Below are positions 1-10,200 of a DNA stretch of 64,000 bases, piece by piece. Origin of the DNA: Akkermansia muciniphila (GTDB taxonomy: Bacteria > Verrucomicrobiota > Verrucomicrobiia > Limisphaerales > UBA9464); assembly GCA_945898055.1 (NCBI GenBank), contig CAMDGV010000007.1:1-64000 (forward strand), read 5' to 3'. Below the pieces are notes generated by a model that was not told the origin of the DNA, ran no database searches, and saw only the letters and a list, made by a program, of their open reading frames with translations. Within the stretch, counting starts at the first letter, position 1; each line of letters opens with the position of its first letter. Both the position numbers and the translations under genes were made by a program.

Positions 1-871
1 ACTCGACGGCGCTGCGGTTGTAGAGCGGGCCGCCAGGAGTTGCCGGCGTCGTTCGCGGCATCCGCCGGATGAACCGGTTCTCGACAAACGCCGCCGGAGC
101 CAGTTCACCCGCGGCCGAGCATCGCAGCCCGCTGCCGGCCTTCAGTTCCTGGGCTGCCCCTGACGCGGCGGCCTCCATCCGCACCAGGCCGTCGTAAACC
201 TGCACGCGCTCGTCGCCGCTCTGACTGACGCTCACGCCGAACTCGGTACCGAGGTCGGTGACCCGCATCTGCGCCGTCTCGACCACAAACCCAGAGCGCC
301 CCTTCGGCATCCGCACCACGACCGTGCCGGACGTGAGCCGGATGTGTTGAGCGCCCAGCCATTCCGCGATCGCCGGTCCTTCGACGACCAGTTCGACACC
401 GTCAGCTCCAGCCAGCAAAATCAATCCGCTCTCCAGGCTCAAACCGCCTCTCCCGACGCTCTCAGACACACGCACTTCCCGCCGGTCCGCCCAGCGCCCG
501 TGCAGCGTCTCGCGAACCACCGCAAAGACCGGTTCTGAGTCCGCTCCGGGCACCCGGGGTGCCCCACGCATCGAGAGCCATACCGCCGCCGCCACAACGA
601 GCACCACCGCCGCCGTTGCCCACGGCAGACTCCAGCGCCACCAGGCGGACCGCAGCGAAACGCGCGGCGCGGTCGCGGCCACGGCGGCGCAGTCGGCCAG
701 TTGGCGTTGCCTGGCTTCGTGCAGCACCGTGTGGGTTTCGGCGAGTTCCCAGAAACGGACGCGATCCGCCGCCGAATGGAGCAGGAGCTCTTCGAGTTCG
801 CGCCGTTCCGCCTCCGTCATCTCGCCGTTCAGGTGCGCGTCAATCAACTGATCCAGACGTTCGTCGTTCAT
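1..871 (-). CDS. FecR-domain protein (partial, runs off window start)
   Basis: Manual translation of the minus strand from ATG at 871-869: MNDERLDQLIDAHLNGEMTEAERRELEELLL...WWRWSLPWATAAVVLVVAAAVWLSM...VETAQMRVTDLGTEFGVSVSQSGDERVQVYDGLVRM. Anti-sigma-like N-terminus, one TM, FecR motif DLGTEFGV. ATGA overlap with the upstream sigma factor stop. Absent from the supplied ORF list. Confidence 0.88.
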   Translation of the reverse strand, partial: MNDERLDQLIDAHLNGEMTEAERRELEELLLHSAADRVRFWELAETHTVLHEARQRQLADCAAVAATAPRVSLRSAWWRWSLPWATAAVVLVVAAAVWLSMRGAPRVPGADSEPVFAVVRETLHGRWADRREVRVSESVGRGGLSLESGLILLAGADGVELVVEGPAIAEWLGAQHIRLTSGTVVVRMPKGRSGFVVETAQMRVTDLGTEFGVSVSQSGDERVQVYDGLVRMEAAASGAAQELKAGSGLRCSAAGELAPAAFVENRFIRRMPRTTPATPGGPLYNRSAVE

Positions 872-1413
872 ACGGTTTCCCTCGCCAGTTGTCGTTCGAT
901 GCACTCGCGCAGAAATTTCCGGGAGCGGGAGAGGGCCACGCTCACGGCCAGAGGCGTCCAGTTCATCATCTGCGCAATGGCCTTCGGTTTGTACTCGTTC
1001 TGATAAAAAAGATCCACGATCCGGCGGGCCTGCGGAGCCAGCTTCTCCAGACAAATGTCCAGCGCCGAAATCTTGGATTCGTCGAGCCATTGCTCCGGCG
1101 CGCTGGCGACAAGGGCTTCGAGCACTGGATCCGAGAAACGCTCCGTCGCGCGCTTGTGCTGGGTCTGGGCCTTCATGACTTGGAAGCGGGCGATCTGGAA
1201 GGCCCAGCCAACGAAATTGGAACCTGGCTCAAACTCGCCGGCCTTGCGCTGGACCACTAGGAACGTCTCCTGCAACACATCCGGCACGGCCGCGAAATCG
1301 CCCATTAACGACGAGATGAAGCCCTTGATCCGCGTCTGATGGCGGACGAAAAGCTCAAGGACTTGTTGTTCACGGTCGTTCGTCACAAAAGGATAATATC
1401 CGGTCCGGGGCAA
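868..1413 (-). CDS. ECF-type RNA polymerase sigma-70 family sigma factor
   Basis: 181 aa with DVLQETFLVVQRKAGEFEPGSNFVGWAFQIARFQVMKA (region 2) and AQMMNWTPLAVSVALSRSRKFLRECIER (region 4); followed by a FecR gene. Confidence 0.9.
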   Translation of the reverse strand: MPRTGYYPFVTNDREQQVLELFVRHQTRIKGFISSLMGDFAAVPDVLQETFLVVQRKAGEFEPGSNFVGWAFQIARFQVMKAQTQHKRATERFSDPVLEALVASAPEQWLDESKISALDICLEKLAPQARRIVDLFYQNEYKPKAIAQMMNWTPLAVSVALSRSRKFLRECIERQLARETV

Positions 1414-1757
1414 AGTTTAGCAGGCGCGCAGCGATTAAAGTCAGCCCATCCGGGCAGATCTTGCGTTCGAGACGCGGCAGGCGGCAATGGAATCCCGATA
1501 CTGGTCAGCATCGGATTGCCCTGCCCAAATTGCTCGCGAGCAGATCGCGCCACGCATTACCAACGGCGGTTTTCTGCTGCTTGTTGAGGGTGCCGGCAGC
1601 GACTTCCCCGAGGGCTTTGGCCTGCTCTTGCGCTGACATGTTCGCAACCTTCACCTTCGACTGCTCGCCCAGATTCTTGATGATCTCATCGGTCTTCTGG
1701 TTTGCCGCCGTGAGGAGGGTCTTCGGAGCGCTGCCGTAGAAGAAAATCATCTCCACC

Positions 1758-1991
1758 TTGTCGGTGGGTGCCCCTCCCACTTGGAAGGCGACTTTGGGCG
1801 CAGCCAGACTGCGGCAGAAACCTCGCGTGACCCAGGAAGAGTTGGTCGCCCGCCTGGCGGTGCGCGGGGTTTTGATGGATCGTTCAGCCATCTCCCGCAC
1901 CGAGGCCCAGCAGCGCTATCTACGCGATTACGAGAGCGTCGAAATTGCCAAGTGCTTGAAAGTAGAGATGGCTTGGCTGTTCGAAAATTGA
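1758..1991 (+). CDS. Truncated XRE-like helix-turn-helix protein (possible gene remnant)
   Basis: RVTQEELVARLAVRGVLMDRSAISRTEAQQRYLRDYESVEIAKCLKVEMAWLFEN resembles a small XRE HTH domain; the N-terminus does not. Confidence 0.4.
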   Translation: MSVGAPPTWKATLGAARLRQKPRVTQEELVARLAVRGVLMDRSAISRTEAQQRYLRDYESVEIAKCLKVEMAWLFEN

Positions 1992-2323
1992 CGGGGGCTG
2001 AGGGTTCAACCAAGGCGGACTCAAACCCGGATCGTCCTGTCCTCGCCGGGATTCAGGGATGCGACTGCGAGCCAAGGGTGATGGTCTCATCGCTCTGGCG
2101 CGGCCCGCCCTCCTCGAACAACGCCTTGAGGCTCAGCACCCGGGTGAACATCGCCGGCTTCTCGTCCGCCGTGGAAAAATAGATAGCCTGTCTCAATGTT
2201 TAAGGTTACTAGATTCATTGGATTGATGCAGTCCTGCTTCGTCACTGGCTAAGTTTGACCTAAACTGCCGTTTTTAGATTTAATCGCACTAGTAGTTATT
2301 TTGCAGGTTCTCTGACTTCCGGA

Positions 2324-2848
2324 TTGGACCTAATTGGGGTATTGGGCTCATGCTATCGGTCGATGGAGACAGCATCCAAGATATTGACTACAGAAGCTCT
2401 TATCCTTTGGCGTCGCCGAATGAGCGAAGCAAATCTCAGAGTGGTGGTGACTAATGGATGCTTTGACCTCTTGCACGCCGGACACGTGGCGTATCTGGAG
2501 GCGGCCCGTTCGTTGGGTGATAGGTTGGTGGTTGGATTAAATGGGGACGAGAGTGTTCGGCAATTGAAAGGGCCTGCCCGTCCGTTGAATGTGGAAGCGG
2601 ATAGGGCCCGTGTCCTAGCGGCTTTAGAGTGTCTTTCTGTGGTAGTAATTTTTCCTGAGAAGCGGGCGGTGACCTTCCTCAATAACTGTGAGCCGGATAT
2701 TTATGTCAAAGGAGGAGATTACACTTTGGAGACCATTGATGGCGACGAACGTCGTGCCGTTGAATCCGGTGGTGGTCGGATTGTTTTTATTCCCTTTCTT
2801 GCAGGTCGGTCTACTAGTGGTCTCGTGGCAAAGATCCAAACTCTTTAA
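2324..2848 (+). CDS. rfaE2: D-glycero-beta-D-manno-heptose 1-phosphate adenylyltransferase
   Basis: VVVTNGCFDLLHAGHVAYLEAARSLGDRLVVGLNGDESVRQLKGPARPLN...DIYVKGGDYTLETI; nucleotidyltransferase HxGH motif. True start probably internal. Confidence 0.9.
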   Translation: MDLIGVLGSCYRSMETASKILTTEALILWRRRMSEANLRVVVTNGCFDLLHAGHVAYLEAARSLGDRLVVGLNGDESVRQLKGPARPLNVEADRARVLAALECLSVVVIFPEKRAVTFLNNCEPDIYVKGGDYTLETIDGDERRAVESGGGRIVFIPFLAGRSTSGLVAKIQTL

Positions 2849-2851
2849 TTT

Positions 2852-3163
2852 ATGAACGAAACAGTACCTATCTTGGCCCCCTTGAGTGGCGCCGAAATCC
2901 GGAAACTAAAATCCCGCGCCCAGAGACTTGAGGTGTTGACGCGCTTGGGGAAGGGCGGCATTTCGCCAGCCTTTCTGACCGGCTTAAATCGGGAACTTGA
3001 ACTGCACGAATTAGTGAAGGTGCGGTTATTTGAGATGAAAGATCAGCGTTATGAGGTGGCGGATCGTTTGGCTCAAGAAACGAGGAGCACTTTAGTGAGC
3101 GTGATCGGTCATGTGATCGTCCTCTTTCGAGCGTCGGCGCCCAAGCCGTCCCTGACGGAATGA
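2852..3163 (+). CDS. yhbY: YhbY family (CRM-domain) RNA-binding protein
   Basis: LSGAEIRKLKSRAQRLEVLTRLGKGGISPAFLTGLNRELELHELVKVRLFE is characteristic of the CRS1/YhbY fold. Confidence 0.85.
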   Translation: MNETVPILAPLSGAEIRKLKSRAQRLEVLTRLGKGGISPAFLTGLNRELELHELVKVRLFEMKDQRYEVADRLAQETRSTLVSVIGHVIVLFRASAPKPSLTE

Positions 3164-3828
3164 GGGGCAGTCGACTCTATTTTTGGCGGGCGACGTTTCT
3201 GGTGCTGTTCAGTATCGGGTGCGGTTGGTTCGCATTGGAGCCGGAGCTTTCTGCTGCGAACTCTGATTCTACTCGGTCCTTAGTCGTGTTAGGTGACAGT
3301 CTTTCGGCTGGATATGGAGTGGATATTTCGGAGGCGTGGCCCGCCTTAATTCAGGCGTTTCTGAGAGGGGACGGGATGCCATGGAAGGTCATTAATGCTG
3401 GGGTGAGCGGCGACACAACCGCAGCGGGGGTCCGCCGATTAGACTGGTTACTTCGGAAACCGGTTGACGCCCTGATCCTTGAGTTAGGTGCCAACGATGG
3501 ATTGAGAGGGCTACCCTTGGAAGCGACTCGGACTAATCTGCAAGCCGTGATTGATCGAACCCGCACCAAATGGCCCAAGGCGCAGATTATTTTGGCTGGA
3601 ATGCGTTTGCCCGCAAACATGGGAGCGGAATACGTCAGCAGTTTTGAGGCGATTTTCCCTGCTTTAGCTGCCAGTAACCGGATCACTTTAATTCCGTTTC
3701 TCCTAGAAGGTGTGGGGGGGCGACCGGAATTCAACCAATTCGATCAGATTCATCCCAATGCAGTCGGCCATCGGCGCGTGGCCTCGCATGTCTGGACTTT
3801 TTTGAAACCTGTTTTACTGGCACCATAA
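3160..3828 (+). CDS. SGNH/GDSL arylesterase-type hydrolase (TesA-like)
   Basis: Signal peptide, VVLGDSLSAGYG, GVSGDTTAAG, ELGANDGLRG, QIHPNAVGH blocks. Confidence 0.9.
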   Translation: MRGSRLYFWRATFLVLFSIGCGWFALEPELSAANSDSTRSLVVLGDSLSAGYGVDISEAWPALIQAFLRGDGMPWKVINAGVSGDTTAAGVRRLDWLLRKPVDALILELGANDGLRGLPLEATRTNLQAVIDRTRTKWPKAQIILAGMRLPANMGAEYVSSFEAIFPALAASNRITLIPFLLEGVGGRPEFNQFDQIHPNAVGHRRVASHVWTFLKPVLLAP

Positions 3829-4118
3829 CGGGATAGATCTGGTGCTAATTCGAGGGGAATTTTTTCAGTTGATCTCCAATCGGATTCAAAAAGAGCAAAG
3901 AGAAGTGAACCGTTCCTGTCTTCCTTGTTTCGTCGGTTATTGCTGCATCTTAAGCCTCCGATAAACCAACGGATTTAATCCCTTTTTGCCAAAAGTCTGA
4001 GGGGAGCAATTTGAGATCTGCCGTGGGCAATTAACCTTCCCCGAGGTTTTGTTAAATTCGAGCCCATTTGTTCGGGTCTAAGCTTGGCTAACGACTCCGT
4101 TTTTCGCAGAATTCTAAA

Positions 4119-5270
4119 GTGAAATATTTCCTATGGGTTTTCTCATGGCTTATTGCCATTCACCTTCGTGCCGCTGTAACCCTCGCAGACTTTGAGGGGA
4201 CTTGGTTGATGGCGGAGGCTTCAACTGATCAAGGTTCATTAACCGAAGACCAACGTGCCGCCTTGGTTATGACCTTTTCCGGAAACACCTATTCCTTGGC
4301 GGCAGCGGGTAATGTCATCGCAAAAGGCCGTGCAACGGTGGATGGTTCAAAGAATCCAGCGCACATGACAGTCAAGGAAGAAGAGGGACAGAATGTGGGG
4401 CGCGAGTTAGCCGGAATCGTGGAGAAGACGCCGGACGGATGGAGAGCGCTCTACGCGATGGATGGAGGTGAGAGACCCTCCGCCTTTGGATCGCCGATAT
4501 CGGGGCAGGTACTGATTCGTTACGTGCGCAAGCCAGGTTCGGCGCCCAAGGCATCAAAGACGCTAAAAGCGCTGTTGATCACCGGCGGTTGCTGCCATGA
4601 GTACGATCGTCAGGCCGTTACTTTGATGGAAGGTATTGCTAAGCGCGCAAACATTACTTTTACGCTGGTTCGCGATGTTGGTGCCGATGGAACGAAGCAC
4701 CGGGTGAGTGCGTATCAAAAAGACGACTGGGCAGTGGGTTATGATGTGGTGATTCACAATGAGTGTTATTCCGACGAGAAAGATCCGGCTTGGTTAGAGC
4801 GGATTGTAGCCCCTCATCGGGCGGGTGTTCCTGCGGTCGTTATTCATTGCGCTATGCATTGTTATCGCGCTCCAACCAATGAGTGGTTTCGTTTTCTGGG
4901 GGTCACCAGTCGATCTCACGGGTCGCATTTTGCTTACCCGATGACCAATGTAAAACCTGAGCATCCGGTGATGATCGGTTTTCCGGCGGTTTGGCAGACT
5001 CCGAAAGAGGAACTTTACATTATTGAGAAAATTGAAAAAGAAGCGACACCTTTAGCAACAGGTTACAGCCCAGAAACCAAAAAAGGGGAGGCAAACGTTT
5101 GGGTTCATCAGTATGGAAAAGCCCGCGTTTTTGGAACAACGGTGGGGCATTACAATAGCACGATGGCGGATCCAGTTTATTTGGACTTGGTCACTCGCGG
5201 CACGTTATGGGCGCTCGGAAAATTGGGCGAGGACGGTAAACCGATGGCCGGCTATGGTCCGGTGAATTAA
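4119..5270 (+). CDS. ThuA domain-containing secreted protein
   Basis: GTG start; LKALLITGGCCHEYDRQAVTLMEGIAKR... and VFGTTVGHYNSTMADPVYLDLVTRGTLWALGKL fit ThuA-like proteins. Confidence 0.85.
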   Translation: MKYFLWVFSWLIAIHLRAAVTLADFEGTWLMAEASTDQGSLTEDQRAALVMTFSGNTYSLAAAGNVIAKGRATVDGSKNPAHMTVKEEEGQNVGRELAGIVEKTPDGWRALYAMDGGERPSAFGSPISGQVLIRYVRKPGSAPKASKTLKALLITGGCCHEYDRQAVTLMEGIAKRANITFTLVRDVGADGTKHRVSAYQKDDWAVGYDVVIHNECYSDEKDPAWLERIVAPHRAGVPAVVIHCAMHCYRAPTNEWFRFLGVTSRSHGSHFAYPMTNVKPEHPVMIGFPAVWQTPKEELYIIEKIEKEATPLATGYSPETKKGEANVWVHQYGKARVFGTTVGHYNSTMADPVYLDLVTRGTLWALGKLGEDGKPMAGYGPVN

Positions 5271-5283
5271 AAATAGAGTGATC

Positions 5284-5502
5284 TGCGTGAAAATCACGCA
5301 TCCACTGAAGAAGAAGCGTGCTCGGTCCCATTTCTTCCTCCTTGTTTAGCTCTAAGTTCTGCTATTCTGAGGGTAATGGCCTCATTTTCGAGGTTGGCAT
5401 GGTATTCGCTTTCGAAAGACTGCATCCGAGCTGAGTGGCTCGGTTTGGTTGGGTAGTTTTTGGGGAAGGCCTTCTGTGGCGTGAGCTGCGGAAGGTCTTT
5501 TT
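5284..5502 (+). ncRNA. Candidate small RNA / structured intergenic transcript ending in an intrinsic terminator
   Basis: Hairpin TGCGTGA-AAA-TCACGCA, internal CCGAGC..GCTCGG hairpin, then AAGGCCTTC..GAAGGTCTT stem followed by TTTTT. No ORF in the track. Confidence 0.25.
5466..5502 (+). terminator. Rho-independent terminator-like hairpin
   Basis: 9-bp stem (one G:U) AAGGCCTTC/GAAGGTCTT followed by TTTTT. Confidence 0.5.
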
Positions 5503-5641
5503 GTCAGCCAACGGCGCTGCCGGGAGATGCCTAGGCGAGGATAGGTTAGAGTAAGATTACTACGGAGAGTTTGACAGTTGACGCCGGTCGACGTAGGGCT
5601 TTGGTCCGTTTTTGGAAAAACAAACTCTAAGACTTAAAAGT

Positions 5642-6121
5642 ATGCCTATTTCTGTTGGAACTAAAGCACCGGATTTCAAGTTGAAATCCAAAAATGCCAC
5701 CGGGCTCGTTGATGTTCAATTGAGTACTCACTTTGCCCAAAAAAACGTGGTTCTGTTGTTCGTCCCCCTCGCCTTCACTGGGGTTTGCACTCAGGAATTG
5801 TGCGACATTACCGCTGGGCTCTCTCAGTATAGTGAATTGAACGCTGAGGTTATTGGCGTGAGTGTGGATAGTCCCTTTGCTCAAGAAGCTTGGGCGACCC
5901 AAAGCAAGATCGGGATTACTTTAGTGAGCGATTTGAACAAGGAGACCACCAAGGCTTATGGGGTGTTGTTTCCAATGTTAGCGGGTGTGGGTGACACTTC
6001 AGCACGTGCGGCCTTTGTGATCGGAAAAGACGGTGTGATCCATTATGCAGAGCAGACCGCAACGCCCAAGGACTTGCCTAATTTCGCCGCAGTGAAGGAC
6101 ATTTTGGCAAAGTTGAGCTGA
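5642..6121 (+). CDS. Peroxiredoxin (AhpC/TSA, redoxin domain)
   Basis: ATG at 5642: MPISVGTKAPDFKLKS...VVLLFVPLAFTGVCTQELCDI; peroxidatic Cys in FTGVCTQE. The ORF-track start (TTG 5612) is probably too early. Confidence 0.9.
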   Translation: MPISVGTKAPDFKLKSKNATGLVDVQLSTHFAQKNVVLLFVPLAFTGVCTQELCDITAGLSQYSELNAEVIGVSVDSPFAQEAWATQSKIGITLVSDLNKETTKAYGVLFPMLAGVGDTSARAAFVIGKDGVIHYAEQTATPKDLPNFAAVKDILAKLS

Positions 6122-6151
6122 TTCATCGATCGCTCTTGGTTTGCGTGTGCG

Positions 6152-6182
6152 AAGGAGCAGTCCGATGAACTGCTCCTTTTTT
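6152..6182 (+). terminator. Rho-independent terminator of the peroxiredoxin gene
   Basis: Perfect 10-bp stem AAGGAGCAGT-CCGATGA-ACTGCTCCTT followed by TTTT. Confidence 0.85.
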
Positions 6183-6186
6183 GGTG

Positions 6187-7129
6187 GTGCCCCCGGCAGG
6201 GCGCACTTTCCAACGGCTTAACGTCCCAGGCAGATCCGACAAGGGGTCCGCCGTGAGGCAGGATTCGCATGAAGTCGGAGGCAAATCACTGGATCACGTA
6301 ACAGGAAGCGGCTACGAGTCGAGCGTGCGGGACGAGAGGGCCAAAATCTTCAAAGTTCAAAACTTGTCCGAAGCCCATGAACCTAGATCCGACGGTCATA
6401 AGGCCGAAGGAGTATGAGCATTACCCGGGGAGATCTCTGGCGTTGCGATAAAGCTAGCGTCGCTGCAAGGCGGTGACGATGACGACCGAGAAGTCAGCCG
6501 ATATCTTAGCAGGTTGTCTTGCGACTAAAGGATCGAACATGGAGATAGGGTAGGAGATCGAGGACGCCAACCGAAAGAGCGAGGCAGAAAAGCGGACCGA
6601 AATACACGAAGTTGAACTGCAAGAGTCGGGTAGGAAGCCCAGACCAAAGCAGTTGTGAGGCTCGAATCCGGTGCTCACTCCGGTCTGCACTGAACTTGGA
6701 GAGTCGGGTTTGGTCGAAAGAATGCTCGGGCGAGAGAACTTGGTCGATGCGTTGAGGGCCGTGGCGGAGTGGTAGCATCGTGGAAACAAGGGCGATGTTT
6801 GAAGGCCTCGACCAATCGATACGTAGGAAGTGGAAGCGCCCGCGTCGTTGGATGCAACGATTGACCGCCTAGGGACTGGATCGGGAAAGAGCTCAGGCCA
6901 GTGCCTTTGTTGGTCTGAGTCCGAGGTGAAACGCCGGTGACCGCACATAAACGCAGCACTCACCTACAGACTGCTTCCGGAAGTGGGCCGCATCTATCTT
7001 TAGGGAGGAAGTCAACTAGCTCACTCCAAAGCGCACCCTTCGGTCTTTATGAACCGCCGGATACGGAACTATAAGTCCGGTGGTGTGGGAGGACGGCGGG
7101 GATAGAAGTATCTTCCTCCTCCTACCCGC
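6187..7129 (+). mobile_element. Group II intron (probable class C) with internally deleted reverse transcriptase ORF
   Basis: 5' end GTGCCCCCGGCAGGGCGCAC; domain V-like GAACCGCCGGATACGGAACTATAAGTCCGGTGGTGTG near 7051; remnants LVERMLGRENLVDALRAVAEW* (RT N-terminus) and LDQSIRRKWKRPRRWMQRLTA*GLDRERAQASAFVGLSPR (maturase C-terminus) only tens of bp apart. Boundaries approximate. Confidence 0.8.
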
Positions 7130-7138
7130 TGGGAAATG

Positions 7139-7170
7139 AAAAAAAGAAGGCCGGTCGGGTGACCGGCCTT
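7139..7170 (-). terminator. Rho-independent terminator of the minus-strand LamG gene
   Basis: Perfect 10-bp stem AAGGCCGGTC-GGGT-GACCGGCCTT; minus-strand side followed by CTTTTTTT. Confidence 0.85.
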
Positions 7171-7211
7171 CGAGGCTATCGAGAGGTTGGGTATTTGAAA
7201 CCCTGCAGCGT

Positions 7212-10200
7212 TTATTGGTAACGAATTACCAATTTGCCACCGACGATACTGATATTGGTGATGGTCACCTTGGGTTGAATAGAGAAGAAACCTTGGCTGC
7301 CAGCGGTGGGAAGGTTCGCGGTAAGAGTCTTGGTAGCGGCATCGATAACAACGCCGGTCAAGGCAGTAGCACCGAAGGCAGCGGGGGGATTTCCTGCGCT
7401 GATATTGACCGCAGCATCACTGTAAAGAGTGCGACCTGCGACACTGATACCGACGCGGAAGACGGCGGTAAGATCCGCTTGAACTGTTGGGAAAAAGCGG
7501 TAGGAAGCCGCGTTTTCATTGGGTAAATTGACGAATCCTTGCCCGTCGTTCCGTTGCCATTGGTAGGTAAATGGAACTTTAACTCCTTGTCGTGCGGCGG
7601 TACCGGCGGCTTCTAAAACCACCTGCTGCGGAGCGGAACTGTAAGAGAGGCTCATGTTTTTAACGATCCAACTGGGTGTCTGAGCGGTGGAGCAATCATC
7701 CCATCCTCCAAGGAACTCGACCACGACGGTGTCGTTTTTCTTCAGGGCACCTAAGATAGCGACACTGGTGATGAACGTTTCCTGCGAGTAACCCGGTGAA
7801 TCGGCGTTGAAAGCCCGTTGATCTTTGAGGATGCCATTGCCGACGATGAGTCCGTTGGCATAGCCGTTCGCAGTAAAGTTAGCTGGTGGCACATTGGTGA
7901 AGTCTCCGCCGTTGACGCTAATGCGGACTTGACCACCGTCGTAAAGATCACCTTCGAATGAGTAGCGATGAGTAAACTTAAGGGTGACTGTCTGGTCTTG
8001 GGGAACGACGAATGGCGTGCTCTGCAATCGAGAGTTGTAGGGGCCTCCGCAGCCGCTTACGGCGCCGTCGGCCACCCATCCGCCCGCACCTGGATTGTAC
8101 ACCCAAGGACCCGGAGGTTCAGGGGTGGTGTTGGTCACAGAAAAGCCAGCATCGGTGCTGGAGAAGTCAAGGCTAGCAAAGTTGATAGAGGTGGAGGGGA
8201 GGACACGGCTTGGGTTTTCGGGCAATTGAGTGAAAGCCAGTTCAGCATTCGGATCTGAGTAGGAGGAGAGGAACTGTCCGTCGATCGGGGTGAGGCTTGC
8301 GGCAGCAGTGCTGTCCGTTGATTTACGCCAAGCGAGACGCAACCAGTCGCCGCCGCCGCCTTCTTTGAGATAGGCGAGAATGGCATAGTTTTTGCCCGCT
8401 TGAAGAGAGATTGGAGTTGCCGTGGTTGCGGTGTCGCCGGAATCCGGTTCATAGAATCCATTGCAGCAACCCGTCTCGAAGACAATGGGGCTATCGGTGA
8501 ACGGATCGGGCATTCTTTCGGTGGCGCTCAAGAAGACGCGTGACGCATCGTCGGAAGCCAAAAAGAAGTAGTAATCGCCCGTTTCTTTCGGGGTGATGTA
8601 GCCGGAAATTTTAGCCAAATAGTTTTCGTGACTATCGTCTGGGAACACAGTTCGGGTATCAAATTTACCGGAGATAGCCCCCAAGGTCGTAGGAGTGCCG
8701 GCGAGTACGCGCGGATCAGATAAACCGCCGGTGAGAGCCGAGTCTGCCGCGCCTGGGATATTGTCATAATGTTCGAAGCGCAGCGTTCCCGAGCTAAGCG
8801 CCCAAGAGCCAAAGGTGATGGTGCTGGCGGCCGCAATCGTGGAGGCTGGGGACATTTGGTCCTTCACGCCAGAGAGGGTGATGGTGTAGGTCTGACCCGG
8901 AGTTTGGGCGGAAGTGGTGAGGAGGACGCTGTCATCGTTGGCGGTGCCGGCTGGACTGAAGAGTTTAGCACTGGTGATGGTGAGTCCAGGGATCGTGTAG
9001 TTCGCTATATTTTGAGCACTGACTGGATCGAGGGGTTTGGACAACCAGATCCGGGCCGTAGTTAAGTCGGCGAGGCCGGCGGCGTATTTCAGCGCCGGAG
9101 CAATCCCATCAGGTGCCAGAACTGTAACGGCGACGCCGGTACTGGTCGCCGATCCGTAGGGGTTGGAGACCACGACATCATAACTTCCAGAGTCAGTCAG
9201 GGCGACCCCGGCGATATTGAGGGTAGCTGCTGTTTGTCCAGCGATAGCGGTTCCGTTGCGACGCCATTGGTAAGCAAGCGGTGGGGTCCCGGCAGCGTTG
9301 GCGGTGAGGGAAAGCGTGTAGCCTGCGTAAAGAGAGCGCGCTGGAAGCGAGGGTTGACTGCTCAGGCGAGGAGCGATATTCGCTGAATGATAGGTAGAGA
9401 GGACTTGGGCCGCAGTTAGGGCTTTGTCGAAGACAGCAACTTCGTCAATGGTGCCTTTAAAGTTATCTCCAGCGGCACCGAAGATGCCGCCTCCACCGAT
9501 ATTGAAGAGGTAAGTGCTTTCGCCGTAAGATTCGAGAGGTCCGGTCATACGTCCAACTTCCTTGCCGTTGGCATAGACCACCGTGGAGGTAGCATCACCT
9601 GTGACCGCGATGAATCCCCATTCATCATCAGCAAAGGGGAATGGGCCTTTGATATTGCCTCCGCGAGCATTGACCCAGAGTTCGAAGTTGGCACCAGCAT
9701 CGGCATCACCAAACTCGAGGAGATCGTTTTGTCCGAAGTAACCACCGCGGCCGCTCTTGATAGCTCCACGCTTAATCCAGCCGAGCATCGTGAAGGCGGT
9801 CATGCCGTTCATCGAATATGGGGTGCCGACGAAGCCGGCTGATCCGTTGAATTCACCGGCAGTGTTGGCCGCGGTGAAGCCGCTCAGTGAGGGAGGTCGC
9901 GGACCGGCAGCCCCTGACAGCATCCCTGGGTTGTAGCTACCATTAATGCTGGCGCCTGCACTGCCGGAATTGGCAGCGACGGGCAGGGCAACTGGGGCGG
10001 TATATGCGCCCTCATTGAGGCGGTAATAGGCGAGCGGCGCGTCGGCCAGTACCAGCGACTCATAAGAGGACGATGGATTGGCGGCAGTACCGTTGGCGTA
10101 ACGCGCGGCGATGACGGTTGCGGAGAGAGCTTTGGGGTAAACGGCTGCTTCATCAGCGGCACCAATCCACCAGAAGGAAGAGTCGGCCCGTCCACCAATT

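Noticed and set aside
559-1260. Plus-strand 233-aa ORF
   Set aside because: Antisense to the FecR and sigma factor genes; Pro/Arg-rich translation typical of a high-GC shadow frame.
1505-1900. Minus 131-aa ORF overlapping the HTH fragment
   Set aside because: Part (KVEMIFFYGSAPKTLLTAANQKTDEIIKNL) looks protein-like but matches no family I know, and the ORF overlaps the HTH frame; cannot support a call.
6454-6963. Minus-strand 169-aa ORF and nearby minus ORFs
   Set aside because: They lie antisense to the group II intron RNA and its RT remnants; low-complexity Ser/Pro/Arg translation with no family signal.
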